From contig NZ_SOHH01000061.1 of assembly GCF_004403515.1 (NCBI RefSeq), forward strand, positions 1 to 64,000: 64,000 bases of DNA, written 5' to 3'. A model generated the notes under the pieces. It saw nothing but the letters and a program-made list of their open reading frames with translations, searched no databases and was not told the DNA's origin. A program made the translations under genes and the position numbers. The DNA comes from Cryobacterium fucosi. GTDB taxonomy: Bacteria > Actinomycetota > Actinomycetes > Actinomycetales > Microbacteriaceae. Positions 17,405 through 26,047 of this stretch are shown here, piece by piece. How positions within the stretch are numbered: position 1 is the stretch's first letter; each line of letters opens with the position of its first letter.

Positions 17405-18454
17405 TCAGTGCGCCGCCGGGAGGGTGACGGCGGCGGCCGGCAGCGCGGCGACCCGGCGCACGAAGGCTCCGAGGCGGCGGTAGACCTCCTGTGACTCCGG
17501 GTGCCGGGAATCCTGCTGCCAGGTGTGGTGGGTGTTCGCCTGGCCGCGCTCGTAGATCAGCGTGTCAACGGAGATCGACCGGCGACGCAGCGCGGCGATG
17601 AAATTGAGGTTGGCCCGGTAGAAGTAGTCCCGCTCCGAGGTGGTCACGAAGACAGGCGGGAACCCGCTGTCGAGCCACTCGATCGGGGACATGAACCGGG
17701 CCGCGGCGCGCAGCACGAGCCCGCGGCCGCGCTCGGGCAGCAGCATCCGCAGAAAATTGAGGCTCAGCACGAAGCCGCGCTCGAAGAGCACCGAGACATC
17801 CGCGATGCTGCAATGCTGCACGAGGCCGCGCAGGTTCTCCGGTTCGACCTGCGGGCGGATTCCGTAGTAGGAGGCCAGCCTGGGTTCGTAGGCGGAGGCG
17901 GCGAGGAGCGCGGCGATGTGCCCGCCGGCCGAATCGCCGCCGAGCACGATCCGGGTCGGGTCGCCGCCGAAGCGTTCGATGTTGCGCGCCACCCAGTCGA
18001 GCACCTCGTTGGCGTCCTCGAGCATGTGCTTGAGCTGGAAGTGGGTGGCCATCCTGTAGTTCGCGTTGACCACGATCATGCCGTCGGCGGCCTGGCTCGC
18101 GCAGTACTTGGTCAGCGGCGCCTTGTCGCCCGAGGTCCAGCCGCCACCGTGGAAGTAGATGTACACCGGGAGCGGTTCGGGCGCGTCGTGCGGCACCATC
18201 ACGTCGAGGCGGTGATCACGGATGCCGTCGCCGGCATAGTCGAGGTCGAGATGGTAGTCCACGGAGTCGATCGGCTCGGCGTTGAACTTGTGCAGCTCAC
18301 CGGGCAGGATGCGGTGCATCAGTGCCCGCCAGACCCAGACCGGGACGCGGGAAAGCGCGGTCTCCTTGTGCGGTTTCGGCTTCCTCGGTGTTCGCTGCGT
18401 TGCGCCGGATGTGGGAGGTGCGTCGGTGCCGACCGCTGGACGTGTGTTCGTCAT
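17405..18454 (-). CDS. Hormone-sensitive lipase-type alpha/beta hydrolase
   Basis: A 349-aa serine esterase. The oxyanion motif YFHGGGW, nucleophile elbow GDSAGG, acid residue region TTSERDYFYR and catalytic His in NTHHTWQQ follow the alpha/beta-hydrolase fold-3 (HSL) order. The first ~45 residues are a polar Pro/Thr/Lys-rich extension without a signal peptide. ATG 18454 (MTNTRP) is the credible start; the open frame beyond it runs into the repeat array and is not protein-like. Substrate likely a short-chain ester; not decided by sequence. Confidence 0.87.
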   Translation of the reverse strand: MTNTRPAVGTDAPPTSGATQRTPRKPKPHKETALSRVPVWVWRALMHRILPGELHKFNAEPIDSVDYHLDLDYAGDGIRDHRLDVMVPHDAPEPLPVYIYFHGGGWTSGDKAPLTKYCASQAADGMIVVNANYRMATHFQLKHMLEDANEVLDWVARNIERFGGDPTRIVLGGDSAGGHIAALLAASAYEPRLASYYGIRPQVEPENLRGLVQHCSIADVSVLFERGFVLSLNFLRMLLPERGRGLVLRAAARFMSPIEWLDSGFPPVFVTTSERDYFYRANLNFIAALRRRSISVDTLIYERGQANTHHTWQQDSRHPESQEVYRRLGAFVRRVAALPAAAVTLPAAH

Positions 18455-18550
18455 GCGAGGGAGCGGTGGGTCTGGATCACCAGTTGACTGTACGACGCCC
18501 GACCGTGAGCAAGCTGAGAACGCCTCATCTTCCGGTGCTGCGCCCGCCCC

Positions 18551-18800
18551 GGTGATTGAGCCTGTCGAAATCACCTCCCCGACGTGGTCTCGACAGGCTC
18601 GACCACCGGCGGGCTCGACCACCGGCGAGGCTCGACCACCCCGGTGATTGAGCTCGTCGAAATCACCTCCCCAACGTGGTCTCGACAGGCTCGACCACCG
18701 ACAGGCTCGACCACCGGCGGGCTCGACCACCGGCGGGGCTCGACCACCGACGGGGCTCGACCACCGGCGGGGCTCGACCACCGACGGGGCTCGACCGGCC
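18551..18800. repeat. Degenerate tandem repeat array (GGCTCGACCACCGGCGG units)
   Basis: About 250 bp of tandem units. Two ~90-bp direct copies begin at about 18550 and 18642, each with GGTGATTGAGC..., then GTGGTCTCGACAGGCTCGACC. Short 17-18 bp units (GGCTCGACCACCGGCGG, GGGCTCGACCACCGACG) then expand, at least six in the second block. GGTGATT...AATCACC and GTGGTC...GACCAC make local palindromes. There are no unique spacers, so it is not CRISPR. The whole spacer 18455-18880 holds nothing else. Related text recurs at 50.4-50.9 kb. Confidence 0.85.
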
Positions 18801-18880
18801 GCGATTGAGAAGCCGGAGCGCACAATGACATCCGCGTCCCCTGTTGGACAGGTCACTCGCCGCGGGTGGAGGCTGGGCAG

Positions 18881-19852
18881 ATGGACTACACACAACTCGG
18901 CCGTTCCGGCCTCGCGGTCTCCCGCCTCTGCCTCGGCACCATGAACTTCGGCCACTGGACTCCTGAGGCCGACGCGCACGCCATCATGGACTCCGCCCGC
19001 GGCTACGGCATCAACTTCTTCGACACCGCCAACGTCTACGGTGACAGCACCGGCAAGGGCGGCACGGAGAAGATCATCGGCAACTGGTTCGCCCAGGGCG
19101 GTGCGCGCCGGGAGGGAACCGTGCTCGCGACCAAGCTCTACGGCGACATGAGCGGCCTGCCCAACGAGGGCAAACTCTCGGCGCTCAACATCCGGCGCGC
19201 CCTCGACGCGAGCCTGGCCCGGCTGCAGACCGACTACATCGACATCTACCAGTTCCACCACGTGGACCGGAACACCCCCTGGGACGAGATCTGGCAGGCG
19301 ATGGAGACGGCCGTCACGCAGGGCAAGATCCTCTACGCCGGCAGCAGCAACTTCGCCGGCTGGCACATCGCCACCGCGCAGGCCGAAGCGAAGCGGCGCA
19401 ACTTCACCGGGCTGGTCAGCGAACAGTCGATCTACAACCTGTTGACGCGCGACATCGAACTCGAGGTCATCCCCTCCGCGGTGAGCAACGGCCTGGGCAT
19501 CATCCCCTGGTCGCCCCTGCAGGGAGGGCTGCTCGGCGGGGTGCTCCGCAAGGAGAACGAAGGCAGACGCCGCCTCGAGGGCAAGGTCGGCGAACAGCTC
19601 GAGAAGCACCGCACCGCGATCGGGCAGTACGAGGACTTCTGCGCCGAGCTCGGCCACGAGCCCGGCGATGTCGGCCTGGCCTGGCTGTTGCACCAGCCGG
19701 CGGTCACCGCCCCGATCGTGGGTCCGCGCACCCAGGGCCAGCTGGACGCCGCCGTGCGCGCGCTCACGGTGAGCCTCGACGCGGCGGCTCTGGCCCGGCT
19801 GGACGAGATCTTCCCGGGCCGGAAGCCGGCACCGGAGCACTACGCATGGTAA
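18881..19852 (+). CDS. Aldo/keto reductase
   Basis: A 323-aa NADP-dependent (beta/alpha)8 reductase. The catalytic tetrad is visible: Asp and Tyr in FFDTANVYG, Lys in ATKLYG, His in QFHHVD. The PLQGGLLGG and VGPRTQGQL stretches form the cofactor pocket. ATG 18881 (MDYTQLGRSGLAVSRLCLGT) matches family N-termini and follows GGTGGAGG. The second aldo/keto reductase starts directly afterwards, so both are co-transcribed. Confidence 0.9.
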   Translation: MDYTQLGRSGLAVSRLCLGTMNFGHWTPEADAHAIMDSARGYGINFFDTANVYGDSTGKGGTEKIIGNWFAQGGARREGTVLATKLYGDMSGLPNEGKLSALNIRRALDASLARLQTDYIDIYQFHHVDRNTPWDEIWQAMETAVTQGKILYAGSSNFAGWHIATAQAEAKRRNFTGLVSEQSIYNLLTRDIELEVIPSAVSNGLGIIPWSPLQGGLLGGVLRKENEGRRRLEGKVGEQLEKHRTAIGQYEDFCAELGHEPGDVGLAWLLHQPAVTAPIVGPRTQGQLDAAVRALTVSLDAAALARLDEIFPGRKPAPEHYAW

Positions 19853-19884
19853 CGCCGGCCGGTCAGCCGGGGATTGACGGACTC

Positions 19885-20745
19885 ATGAAGACCAGGCTCA
19901 TCGCCCAGCGCGAGGTCGGCGCGATCGGGCTCGGCGGCATGCCCATGTCCATCGAGGGCCGACCGGACACCGCACGCTCCGTGGCCACGATCCACGCGGC
20001 CCTCGAGGCGGGAGTCACCCTCTTCGACACCGCGGATGCCTACCACGTGCACAGTGACGAGGTCGGCCACAACGAAACCTTGATCGCCGGCGCCATCGCA
20101 TCGTGGGGCGGCGACACGTCGACCGTGCTGGTGGCCACCAAGGGCGGGCACGTCCGGCCCGGCGACGGCACCTGGACGCTGGACGGCCGGCCGGAGCACC
20201 TCAAGCTGGCCGCCGAGGCCTCGCTGAAACGCCTCGGCGGCGATGCGATCGGGCTGTACCAGTTCCACCGGCCCGACCCGGCCGTGCCGTACGCCGACTC
20301 GATCGGCGCCCTGCGCGATCTGCTCGACGCCGGCACGATCGAGCTGGCCGGCATCTCCAACGCGAACCCGGAGCAGATCCTGCTGGCCAGGGAGATCCTG
20401 GGTGGGCGTCTCGCCTCGGTGCAGAACCAGTTCTCGCCGGCCTTCCGCAGCAGCGAGGCCGAACTGCGGCTCTGCGACGAGCTCGGCATCGCGTTCATCC
20501 CCTGGCGGCCGCTGGGCGGCATCCAGTCTGCGGCATCACTCGGCGACCGGTTCCCCGCGTTCCAGGCGGTCGCGGCCGTGCACGGGGTGAGCCCGCAGGT
20601 GGTCTGCCTCGCCTGGCATCTCGCGAAGTCATCCCACGTCATCCCGATCCCGGGCGCGTCCCGCCCGGAGAGCATCCGGGATTCGGTTCAGGCGGCCGAA
20701 TTCACGCTCACGCCGGAGGAATCGGCGTCGCTCGACGCCGCCTGA
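19885..20745 (+). CDS. Aldo/keto reductase, second copy
   Basis: A reductase of about 286 aa, distinct in sequence from its neighbour. Tetrad residues appear in LFDTADAYH, ATKGGHV and YQFHRPD. The frame also has an ATG at 19846 overlapping the previous stop by 7 nt, which would add 13 residues; I prefer 19885 (MKTRLIAQREVGAIGLGG) because the family's first strand begins there. Its 3' end overlaps the convergent LysR gene by 58 bp. The convergent arrangement hints that LysR may control the pair. Confidence 0.87.
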   Translation: MKTRLIAQREVGAIGLGGMPMSIEGRPDTARSVATIHAALEAGVTLFDTADAYHVHSDEVGHNETLIAGAIASWGGDTSTVLVATKGGHVRPGDGTWTLDGRPEHLKLAAEASLKRLGGDAIGLYQFHRPDPAVPYADSIGALRDLLDAGTIELAGISNANPEQILLAREILGGRLASVQNQFSPAFRSSEAELRLCDELGIAFIPWRPLGGIQSAASLGDRFPAFQAVAAVHGVSPQVVCLAWHLAKSSHVIPIPGASRPESIRDSVQAAEFTLTPEESASLDAA

Positions 20746-21620
20746 GCGGGCACCCGGGTGAGCAGCTGGTCGAGGAACGCCGTGGCGGCCGGGCTCGGTC
20801 CGTCCGCCACAGCCACCGCGACGTGCCACTGCGGCATGCCCGCGTGCAGCGCCACCGCGCGCAAAGCGTCGGGGCGTTTCTCCGCGAAGCTCTCCGGCAC
20901 GATCGCGATCCCGAGGTTGTGGCCGACCAGGTCGAGCAGCGGGTGCACGTCATTGACCTCGAGGGTGGCCCGGTAGTCGAACCCGGCGGCGGCGAAGGCG
21001 CGCCGGGTCAGCACGTGCGCGCCCCAGCCGGCCTGGAAGCCGACGAGCGGCTCGGTGCGCAGGGAGTCCATCTCGATCCCGGCACTGGTGGCGAGCGGAT
21101 GCCCGGGGTGGCAGAGCACGATCAGGTTCTGCGTGCTCAACCGAAGCAGCCGCACCCCGGGCGGGGTGTCGCCGGTCTCGACCACCAGCGCGACATCGGT
21201 CTGCCCGCTGGCGACGCTCTCGGCGAGGTCGACGGAGCCGGCGTAGCGCAACCGGATCTCGACGCCGGGGTTCAGCCGGCGGAACTCCGCCAGTTCGGCC
21301 GGCAGGTCGACCGACCCGAGGCACGGTTCGGCGCCCACCGTGAGGGTGCCGCGCATCAGTCCGCGCACCGCGGCCACCGCGTTCCGGGCGGCCGAGGCGC
21401 TGGCCAGGGTGCGCACGGCATCCGTCAGCAGCGCCCGGCCGGCCGCGGTCAGCTCGACCCGCCTGGTGCTGCGGATGAACAGGGACGTGCCCAATTCGAT
21501 CTCGAGCGCCCGGATGGACGCCGACAGGCCCGACTGCGAGATCTGCAGGAGCTTCGCGGCCCGGGTGAAGTGGCGTTCCTCGGCCACGGCGACGAAGTGT
21601 TCAAGCTGGCGCAATTCCAT
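20688..21620 (-). CDS. LysR-family transcriptional regulator
   Basis: A 310-aa regulator. The N-terminal winged helix-turn-helix is canonical (MELRQLEHFVAVAEERHFTR, AAKLLQISQSGLSASIRALE), followed by the linker helix and a periplasmic-binding-like effector domain from about residue 90 (RGTLTVGAEPCLG). The C-terminal ~20 residues are a low-complexity tail produced where the gene overlaps the convergent aldo/keto reductase. Effector unknown. Confidence 0.9.
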   Translation of the reverse strand: MELRQLEHFVAVAEERHFTRAAKLLQISQSGLSASIRALEIELGTSLFIRSTRRVELTAAGRALLTDAVRTLASASAARNAVAAVRGLMRGTLTVGAEPCLGSVDLPAELAEFRRLNPGVEIRLRYAGSVDLAESVASGQTDVALVVETGDTPPGVRLLRLSTQNLIVLCHPGHPLATSAGIEMDSLRTEPLVGFQAGWGAHVLTRRAFAAAGFDYRATLEVNDVHPLLDLVGHNLGIAIVPESFAEKRPDALRAVALHAGMPQWHVAVAVADGPSPAATAFLDQLLTRVPAQAASSDADSSGVSVNSAA

Positions 21621-21751
21621 TCAGCGATTCTAGTGCTGGATGGCCGTGTTTCCAGGAGCCGTCCGTGTTGCCCGTACCCAGCCCATTGAGATTCCGCCGA
21701 GATGCGAGGGGCCGACTCGAGGGAGAACCAGGCGGCCGGTAAAATGGGCCG

Positions 21752-22660
21752 ATGGCCATCCCGAAGATCCTGCTCTATTACGTCTTCACCCCCCTGGCCG
21801 ACCCCGACGCCGTGCGGCTCTGGCAGCGGGACCTCTGCGAATCGCTGGGCATCCGCGGCCGGATCCTGATCTCGGGCCAGGGGCTGAACGGCACGATCGG
21901 CGGCGACCTCGCCGCTCTCAAGCGCTATGTCCGGAAGACCCGCGACTACCCGGCGTTCACACGGATCGAGTTCAAGTGGAGCAACGGGAGCGCGCTGGAC
22001 CCGGCCGGACTCAGCCTCGACTTCCCCCGCCTGGTCGTGAAGGTGCGGGACGAGATCGTGAGCTTCGGAGCGCCGGGGGAACTCCGGGTCGACTCTGACG
22101 GAGTCGTCGGCGGCGGCGAGAAGTTGAGCCCGGCCGAACTGCATTCGCTGGTCGCCGAGCGCGGCGACGACGTCGTCTTCTTCGACGGGCGCAACGCGTT
22201 CGAGGCGGAGATCGGCCGGTTCCGGAACGCGGTCGTGCCCGGAGTCGCCAACACGCGCGAGTTCGTCGCCGAACTCGACAGCGGCAGGTACGACCATCTC
22301 AAGGGCAAGCCGGTCGTCACCTACTGCACCGGCGGCATCCGCTGCGAGGTGCTCAGCGGCCTGATGAAGGACCGCGGCTTCACCGAGGTGTACCAGCTCG
22401 ACGGCGGCGTCGTGCGCTACGGCGAGGCGTTCGGCGACGACGGCCTGTGGGACGGGTCTCTCTACGTCTTCGACCAGCGGATGTCCGTGGACTTCAGCGA
22501 CCACACCGCGGTACTCGGCCACTGCCAGGCCTGCGGCGAGCCGACGAAGAACATGCTCAACTGCCGGGACGTCTCCTGCCGGGAACAACTCGTCGTCTGC
22601 CCGGCCTGCGCCGGGCGGGACGGCCCGGCCTGCGCCGGGCACGCTGCGCCACCGCGCTGA
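21752..22660 (+). CDS. trhO: tRNA uridine-5 hydroxylase TrhO (rhodanese-like)
   Basis: A 302-aa YceA/TrhO-type protein: N-terminal acylphosphatase-like domain ([14 protein letters not shown]), central rhodanese domain with active Cys in YCTGGIRCE near residue 192, and a C-terminal Cys-rich zinc-like tail ([22 protein letters not shown]). In E. coli and Bacillus TrhO uses O2 to hydroxylate U34 of certain tRNAs. Start ATG 21752 fits ([15 protein letters not shown]). Confidence 0.9.
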   Translation: MAIPKILLYYVFTPLADPDAVRLWQRDLCESLGIRGRILISGQGLNGTIGGDLAALKRYVRKTRDYPAFTRIEFKWSNGSALDPAGLSLDFPRLVVKVRDEIVSFGAPGELRVDSDGVVGGGEKLSPAELHSLVAERGDDVVFFDGRNAFEAEIGRFRNAVVPGVANTREFVAELDSGRYDHLKGKPVVTYCTGGIRCEVLSGLMKDRGFTEVYQLDGGVVRYGEAFGDDGLWDGSLYVFDQRMSVDFSDHTAVLGHCQACGEPTKNMLNCRDVSCREQLVVCPACAGRDGPACAGHAAPPR

Positions 22661-22714
22661 CCGGCAGGGCAGGGCATAGTCTGGGGTCAAATCGAAAAGG
22701 CAGGGGGGGCGCGG

Positions 22715-23617
22715 ATGCCAGTCGGAGCGGTGATCGAGTTCAGCAACATCACCAAACGGTTCGGTGACGTCACCGCGGTGGACGATCTGTCCTTCACCGT
22801 CGAGCCCGGTCGGGTCACCGGCTTCCTCGGCCCCAATGGCGCGGGCAAGACCACGACCCTGCGGATGCTGCTCGGCCTGGTCAGCCCCAGCTCCGGCACC
22901 GCCACGTTCGGCGGCCTGCGCTATCACGATCTGCCGCACCCACTGGCGACCGTGGGCGCCGCCCTCGAGGCCGCCAGCTTCCATCCGGGCCGCACCGCCC
23001 GGAACCACCTGGCGATCTGCGCGACCGCGGCCGGACTGCCCTCGGCGCGGGTCGCGGAGGTGCTGCACCTCGTCGGTCTGGCCGAGCATGGCGGCCAGCG
23101 CGCCGGCGTCTACTCGCTGGGCATGCGCCAGCGCCTGGGCCTGGCCTGCACGCTGCTCGGCGACCCGGGCGTGCTGGTGCTCGACGAACCGATCAACGGC
23201 CTCGACCCCGAGGGCATCAAGTGGATCCGCGGCTTCCTGCGCGACATGGCGGCCGAGGGCCGCACCGTCCTGGTCAGCTCCCATCTGCTCAGCGAGGTCC
23301 AGCAGAGCGTCGACGACGTGATCATCATCGCCAAGGGCAGGCTGGTGCACCGCGGACCGCTGTCCAGCCTGGAAACCCAGGTGGCGCCGCAGGTGGTCGT
23401 GGACTCCCCCGATCGCGCCGCCCTCGCGAGCGCCCTCAGCCAGGCCGGCGTCGCCTTCTCCCCGGGGCGTACCGGGCTGCTGGCCGCGGCCACGGACCCG
23501 GCAACGATCGGCCACATCGCCTTCACCGCGGGTGTGGAGGTGAGCGCCCTGCACCGTCAGAAGAAGGGTCTGGAGGACGCGTTCCTCGCTCTCGTGGACG
23601 GAGGCGACTCGCTGTGA
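22715..23617 (+). CDS. ABC-2 type exporter ATP-binding protein
   Basis: A 300-aa ABC ATPase: Walker A GPNGAGKTT, signature LGMRQRLGLA (a common variant of LSGGQ), Walker B VLVLDEP and the D-loop NGLDPEG. About 80 residues follow the H-loop (SSHLLSE), as in DrrA/CcmA-type exporters. Translation of the permease starts within the last codons (GTGA overlap). Likely a lipid, drug or peptide exporter; cargo unknown. ATG 22715 is preceded by a G-rich tract. Confidence 0.9.
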   Translation: MPVGAVIEFSNITKRFGDVTAVDDLSFTVEPGRVTGFLGPNGAGKTTTLRMLLGLVSPSSGTATFGGLRYHDLPHPLATVGAALEAASFHPGRTARNHLAICATAAGLPSARVAEVLHLVGLAEHGGQRAGVYSLGMRQRLGLACTLLGDPGVLVLDEPINGLDPEGIKWIRGFLRDMAAEGRTVLVSSHLLSEVQQSVDDVIIIAKGRLVHRGPLSSLETQVAPQVVVDSPDRAALASALSQAGVAFSPGRTGLLAAATDPATIGHIAFTAGVEVSALHRQKKGLEDAFLALVDGGDSL

Positions 23618-24462
23618 CCATGCTGCTGCGCGCCATCAGGGCCGAGTTCGCCAAGCTGCTCACCACCCGCATCTGGTGGATCCTCGCCGCCGTCCTCTTC
23701 GGCTACATCGGCATGCTCTCGGGCGGCCTGGCCGCGCTGTTCGCCGGAATCCAGAGCGGGGCGATCGATCCGAGCGCGGCCGGCACCGGCACCGGCACCC
23801 AGGGCACCCCGCCCCTCGGCAGCCTGCCCCCGCTGGTCTACAGTTTCGCCTCCTCCGTCGGGTATGTCTTCCCTGTGCTGCTCGGGGCGCTCGCGACCAC
23901 CGGCGAATTCCGGCACCAGACCCTCACGCCCACCTTCCTCGCCAACCCGCGGCGGGCGCAGGTGCTCGGCGCGAAGGTGATCACCCTCTTCCTCGCCGGA
24001 GCCGCGTTCGGGGCCATCGCACTGCTGGCGTCCGTCGGCATCGGCGCCCTCGTCATCAACGCGTTCGGGGTGGACACCCTCCTCGGCGACAGCGCCACCT
24101 GGTCCCTGATCGGCCGCACCGTGATCGCCATGGCGCTGTGGGCGGCCGTCGGCGTCGGCCTCGGCGTGCTCGTCCCCAGCCAGGTCGCCTCGATCGTGAT
24201 TGTGCTCGCGTTCACCCAGTTCGTCGAGCCGCTGCTGCGCTTTGCCTCGATGTTCACCGAGGCCACCGCCGGGATCGCCACGTTCCTGCCGGGGGCAGCA
24301 TCGGATGCGCTGGTCGGCGCGAGCATCTTCACCATGGCCGGCCCGGTCGGCGGGGCGACGTCCACCCTCGACTGGTGGCAGGGCGGCCTGGTGCTCCTCG
24401 CGTACGCGGCGGCCGCCACCGTCGGCGGTTACTTCGTCAGCTGGCGCCGCGACGTCACGTGA
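23614..24462 (+). CDS. ABC-2 type exporter permease
   Basis: About 282 aa with six hydrophobic segments, opening with RAIRAEFAKLLTTRIWWILAA, the usual start of ABC-2 permeases. A large extracytoplasmic loop (residues ~45-75, Gly/Thr/Pro-rich) lies between the first two helices, and FRHQTLTPTFLANPRR is the conserved coupling-helix region. GTG 23614 is chosen because GGAGG sits 9 nt upstream; ATG 23620 is the alternative. Pairs with the upstream ATPase. Confidence 0.87.
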   Translation: MTMLLRAIRAEFAKLLTTRIWWILAAVLFGYIGMLSGGLAALFAGIQSGAIDPSAAGTGTGTQGTPPLGSLPPLVYSFASSVGYVFPVLLGALATTGEFRHQTLTPTFLANPRRAQVLGAKVITLFLAGAAFGAIALLASVGIGALVINAFGVDTLLGDSATWSLIGRTVIAMALWAAVGVGLGVLVPSQVASIVIVLAFTQFVEPLLRFASMFTEATAGIATFLPGAASDALVGASIFTMAGPVGGATSTLDWWQGGLVLLAYAAAATVGGYFVSWRRDVT

Positions 24463-24493
24463 TCCCGGCGCCTCCTGCCGGCGCCCCGTGACC

Positions 24494-24514
24494 GCGCCGC
24501 CGCCTGGGCGGCGC
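24494..24514. terminator. GC hairpin after the ABC exporter operon
   Basis: GCGCCGCC and GGCGGCGC pair over 8 bp with a 5-nt loop, 32 bp after the permease stop and 13 bp before the next start. No U-run follows, as often in high-GC actinobacteria. Could equally lie in the leader of the next gene. Confidence 0.4.
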
Positions 24515-24527
24515 GTAGGCTCGACCC

Positions 24528-25544
24528 ATGGGCATTGAGACGCAGTTCCGCGCAATCGTCGTCGACCGCACCGAAGACGCGGAGGGCAAGAAGACGCAGA
24601 GCTCGGCGCTCCGCCTGATCGATGACGGGTTCCTGATGCCCGGCGACGTGACCATCGCCGTCGACTACTCCGGCATCAACTACAAGGACGGCCTCGCCCT
24701 GATGGGTCGCCCCGGCGTCGTGCGGGTCTGGCCGCTGATCGCCGGGATCGACGTGGTCGGCACGGTCGAGTCAAGCACCGACCCGCGCTGGGGCGCCGGG
24801 GATCGCGTCATCCTGAACGGCGCGGGCCTGGGTGAAACCCACCACGGCGGACTCGCCGAGCGGGCCAGGGTGAGCGGCGCATCCCTCGTGAGGCTGCCGG
24901 CCGGCATCAGTGCGAAGCGCGCGGCCGCGATCGGCACCGCCGGGTTCACGGCCATGCTCTCCGTGCTGGCGCTCGAGCGGGGCGGCATCACGCCCGACTC
25001 GGGAGACGTCCTCGTCACCGGCGCCGCCGGCGGCGTCGGGTCGATTGCGATCGCCCTGCTGGCCGCCCGCGGTTACCAGGTGCACGCCTCCACCGGCCGG
25101 GCCGACGAACTCGGCGGCTACCTGCGGGGCCTGGGCGCCGCCGGCCTGGTCGACCGACGCACCCTGAGCGACGCCGGCAAACCCCTGCAGGGCCAGCGCT
25201 GGGCCGCCGCCATTGACTCCGTCGGCAGCGCCACCCTCGCCAATGTGCTGGCCCAGATGAACTACGGCGGAGTCGTCGCCGCCTGCGGCCTCGCCCAGGG
25301 CCCCGACCTGCCGACCACGGTCATGCCGTTCATCCTGCGCGCCGTCAACCTGATCGGCATCAACTCGGTCGAGGCTCCGCTTCCCCTGCGGGAGGAAGCG
25401 TGGGGCCGGCTCGCGGCCGACCTCGACCTCGGCCTGCTCGACGGCCTGACCGAGGAGATCGGCCTCGACGAGGCGTTCGGGGCGGCCGAACGCATCCTCG
25501 CGGGCACGATTCACGGGCGCACCGTGGTCGACGTCCGGCAATAG
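24528..25544 (+). CDS. Acrylyl-CoA reductase/YhdH-type quinone oxidoreductase
   Basis: A 338-aa zinc-free MDR-family enzyme: GINYKDGLALMGRPGVVRVWPLI is the AcuI/YhdH substrate-site hallmark, and GAAGGVGSIAIALLAARGY is the NADPH Rossmann motif. AcuI reduces acryloyl-CoA to propionyl-CoA; YhdH itself is less defined. No DMSP genes are near, so detoxification of acryloyl-CoA or general quinone reduction are both possible. Confidence 0.85.
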   Translation: MGIETQFRAIVVDRTEDAEGKKTQSSALRLIDDGFLMPGDVTIAVDYSGINYKDGLALMGRPGVVRVWPLIAGIDVVGTVESSTDPRWGAGDRVILNGAGLGETHHGGLAERARVSGASLVRLPAGISAKRAAAIGTAGFTAMLSVLALERGGITPDSGDVLVTGAAGGVGSIAIALLAARGYQVHASTGRADELGGYLRGLGAAGLVDRRTLSDAGKPLQGQRWAAAIDSVGSATLANVLAQMNYGGVVAACGLAQGPDLPTTVMPFILRAVNLIGINSVEAPLPLREEAWGRLAADLDLGLLDGLTEEIGLDEAFGAAERILAGTIHGRTVVDVRQ

Positions 25545-25624
25545 GCTGCCCGCATGAGCAAAGTCGCAGCCGCCTGCGTCGCCCTCGATGGTGCTCGCGG
25601 TGCTCCGCTGACGCGCCGCCTCGG

Positions 25625-25969
25625 TCAGAGCTTGAGCGAGGCGATCAGGTCGGGCGCGTGGTTGGTGGTCAGGATGACGCGCGTGAAATCCTCTTCGACG
25701 AGGTCGATCACGACGGCCTGACGCTTGCGTTTGATCGCGAGGAAGTCCTTGCCGCCGTGGAACTTCCAGGTGCCGACCGCGAGCACGAGCGGAAGCTCGA
25801 GCCCGGGCGCCCTGATGCCGCGGATCCAGATCCACGGGTCGTCGGTGATCGTCACCGAACGGATGTTCACCCGGTCCACCACGATGTCATCGCGCCGGAG
25901 CGAGAGGGTCTTCTCTGCCTTCGTGAGGTGGATCTCAAGCCGGTCAGGGTGAACGCGCAGGGAAGCCAT
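25625..25969 (-). CDS. Conserved hypothetical protein (beta-rich, PH-like)
   Basis: A 114-aa cytosolic protein with alternating strands (LRVHPDRLEIHLTKAEKTLSLRR is written here only in part: RLEIHLTKAEKTLSL; then VNIRSVTITDD and GTWKFHGGKDFLAI). There is no signal peptide or helix bundle. The pattern suggests a small PH-like or lipocalin-type sheet. I recognise it only as an actinobacterial hypothetical. It lies alone between the AcuI-like gene and hemL. Confidence 0.6.
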   Translation of the reverse strand: MASLRVHPDRLEIHLTKAEKTLSLRRDDIVVDRVNIRSVTITDDPWIWIRGIRAPGLELPLVLAVGTWKFHGGKDFLAIKRKRQAVVIDLVEEDFTRVILTTNHAPDLIASLKL

Positions 25970-26047
25970 GCTCCTAGTCTGCCTGTTCCGGGCGGAAATC
26001 GGTTTGTCGGTTCCTCACAAAGGAATAGCGTCGTCGCGGTCGGATGC

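Noticed and set aside
18551-18800. Possible CRISPR array
   Set aside because: Units are contiguous and degenerate with no unique spacers of constant length, and no cas genes are nearby.
18455-19840. Extension of the esterase frame upstream on the minus strand
   Set aside because: It passes through the repeat array and lies antisense to the aldo/keto reductase; the esterase begins at 18454.
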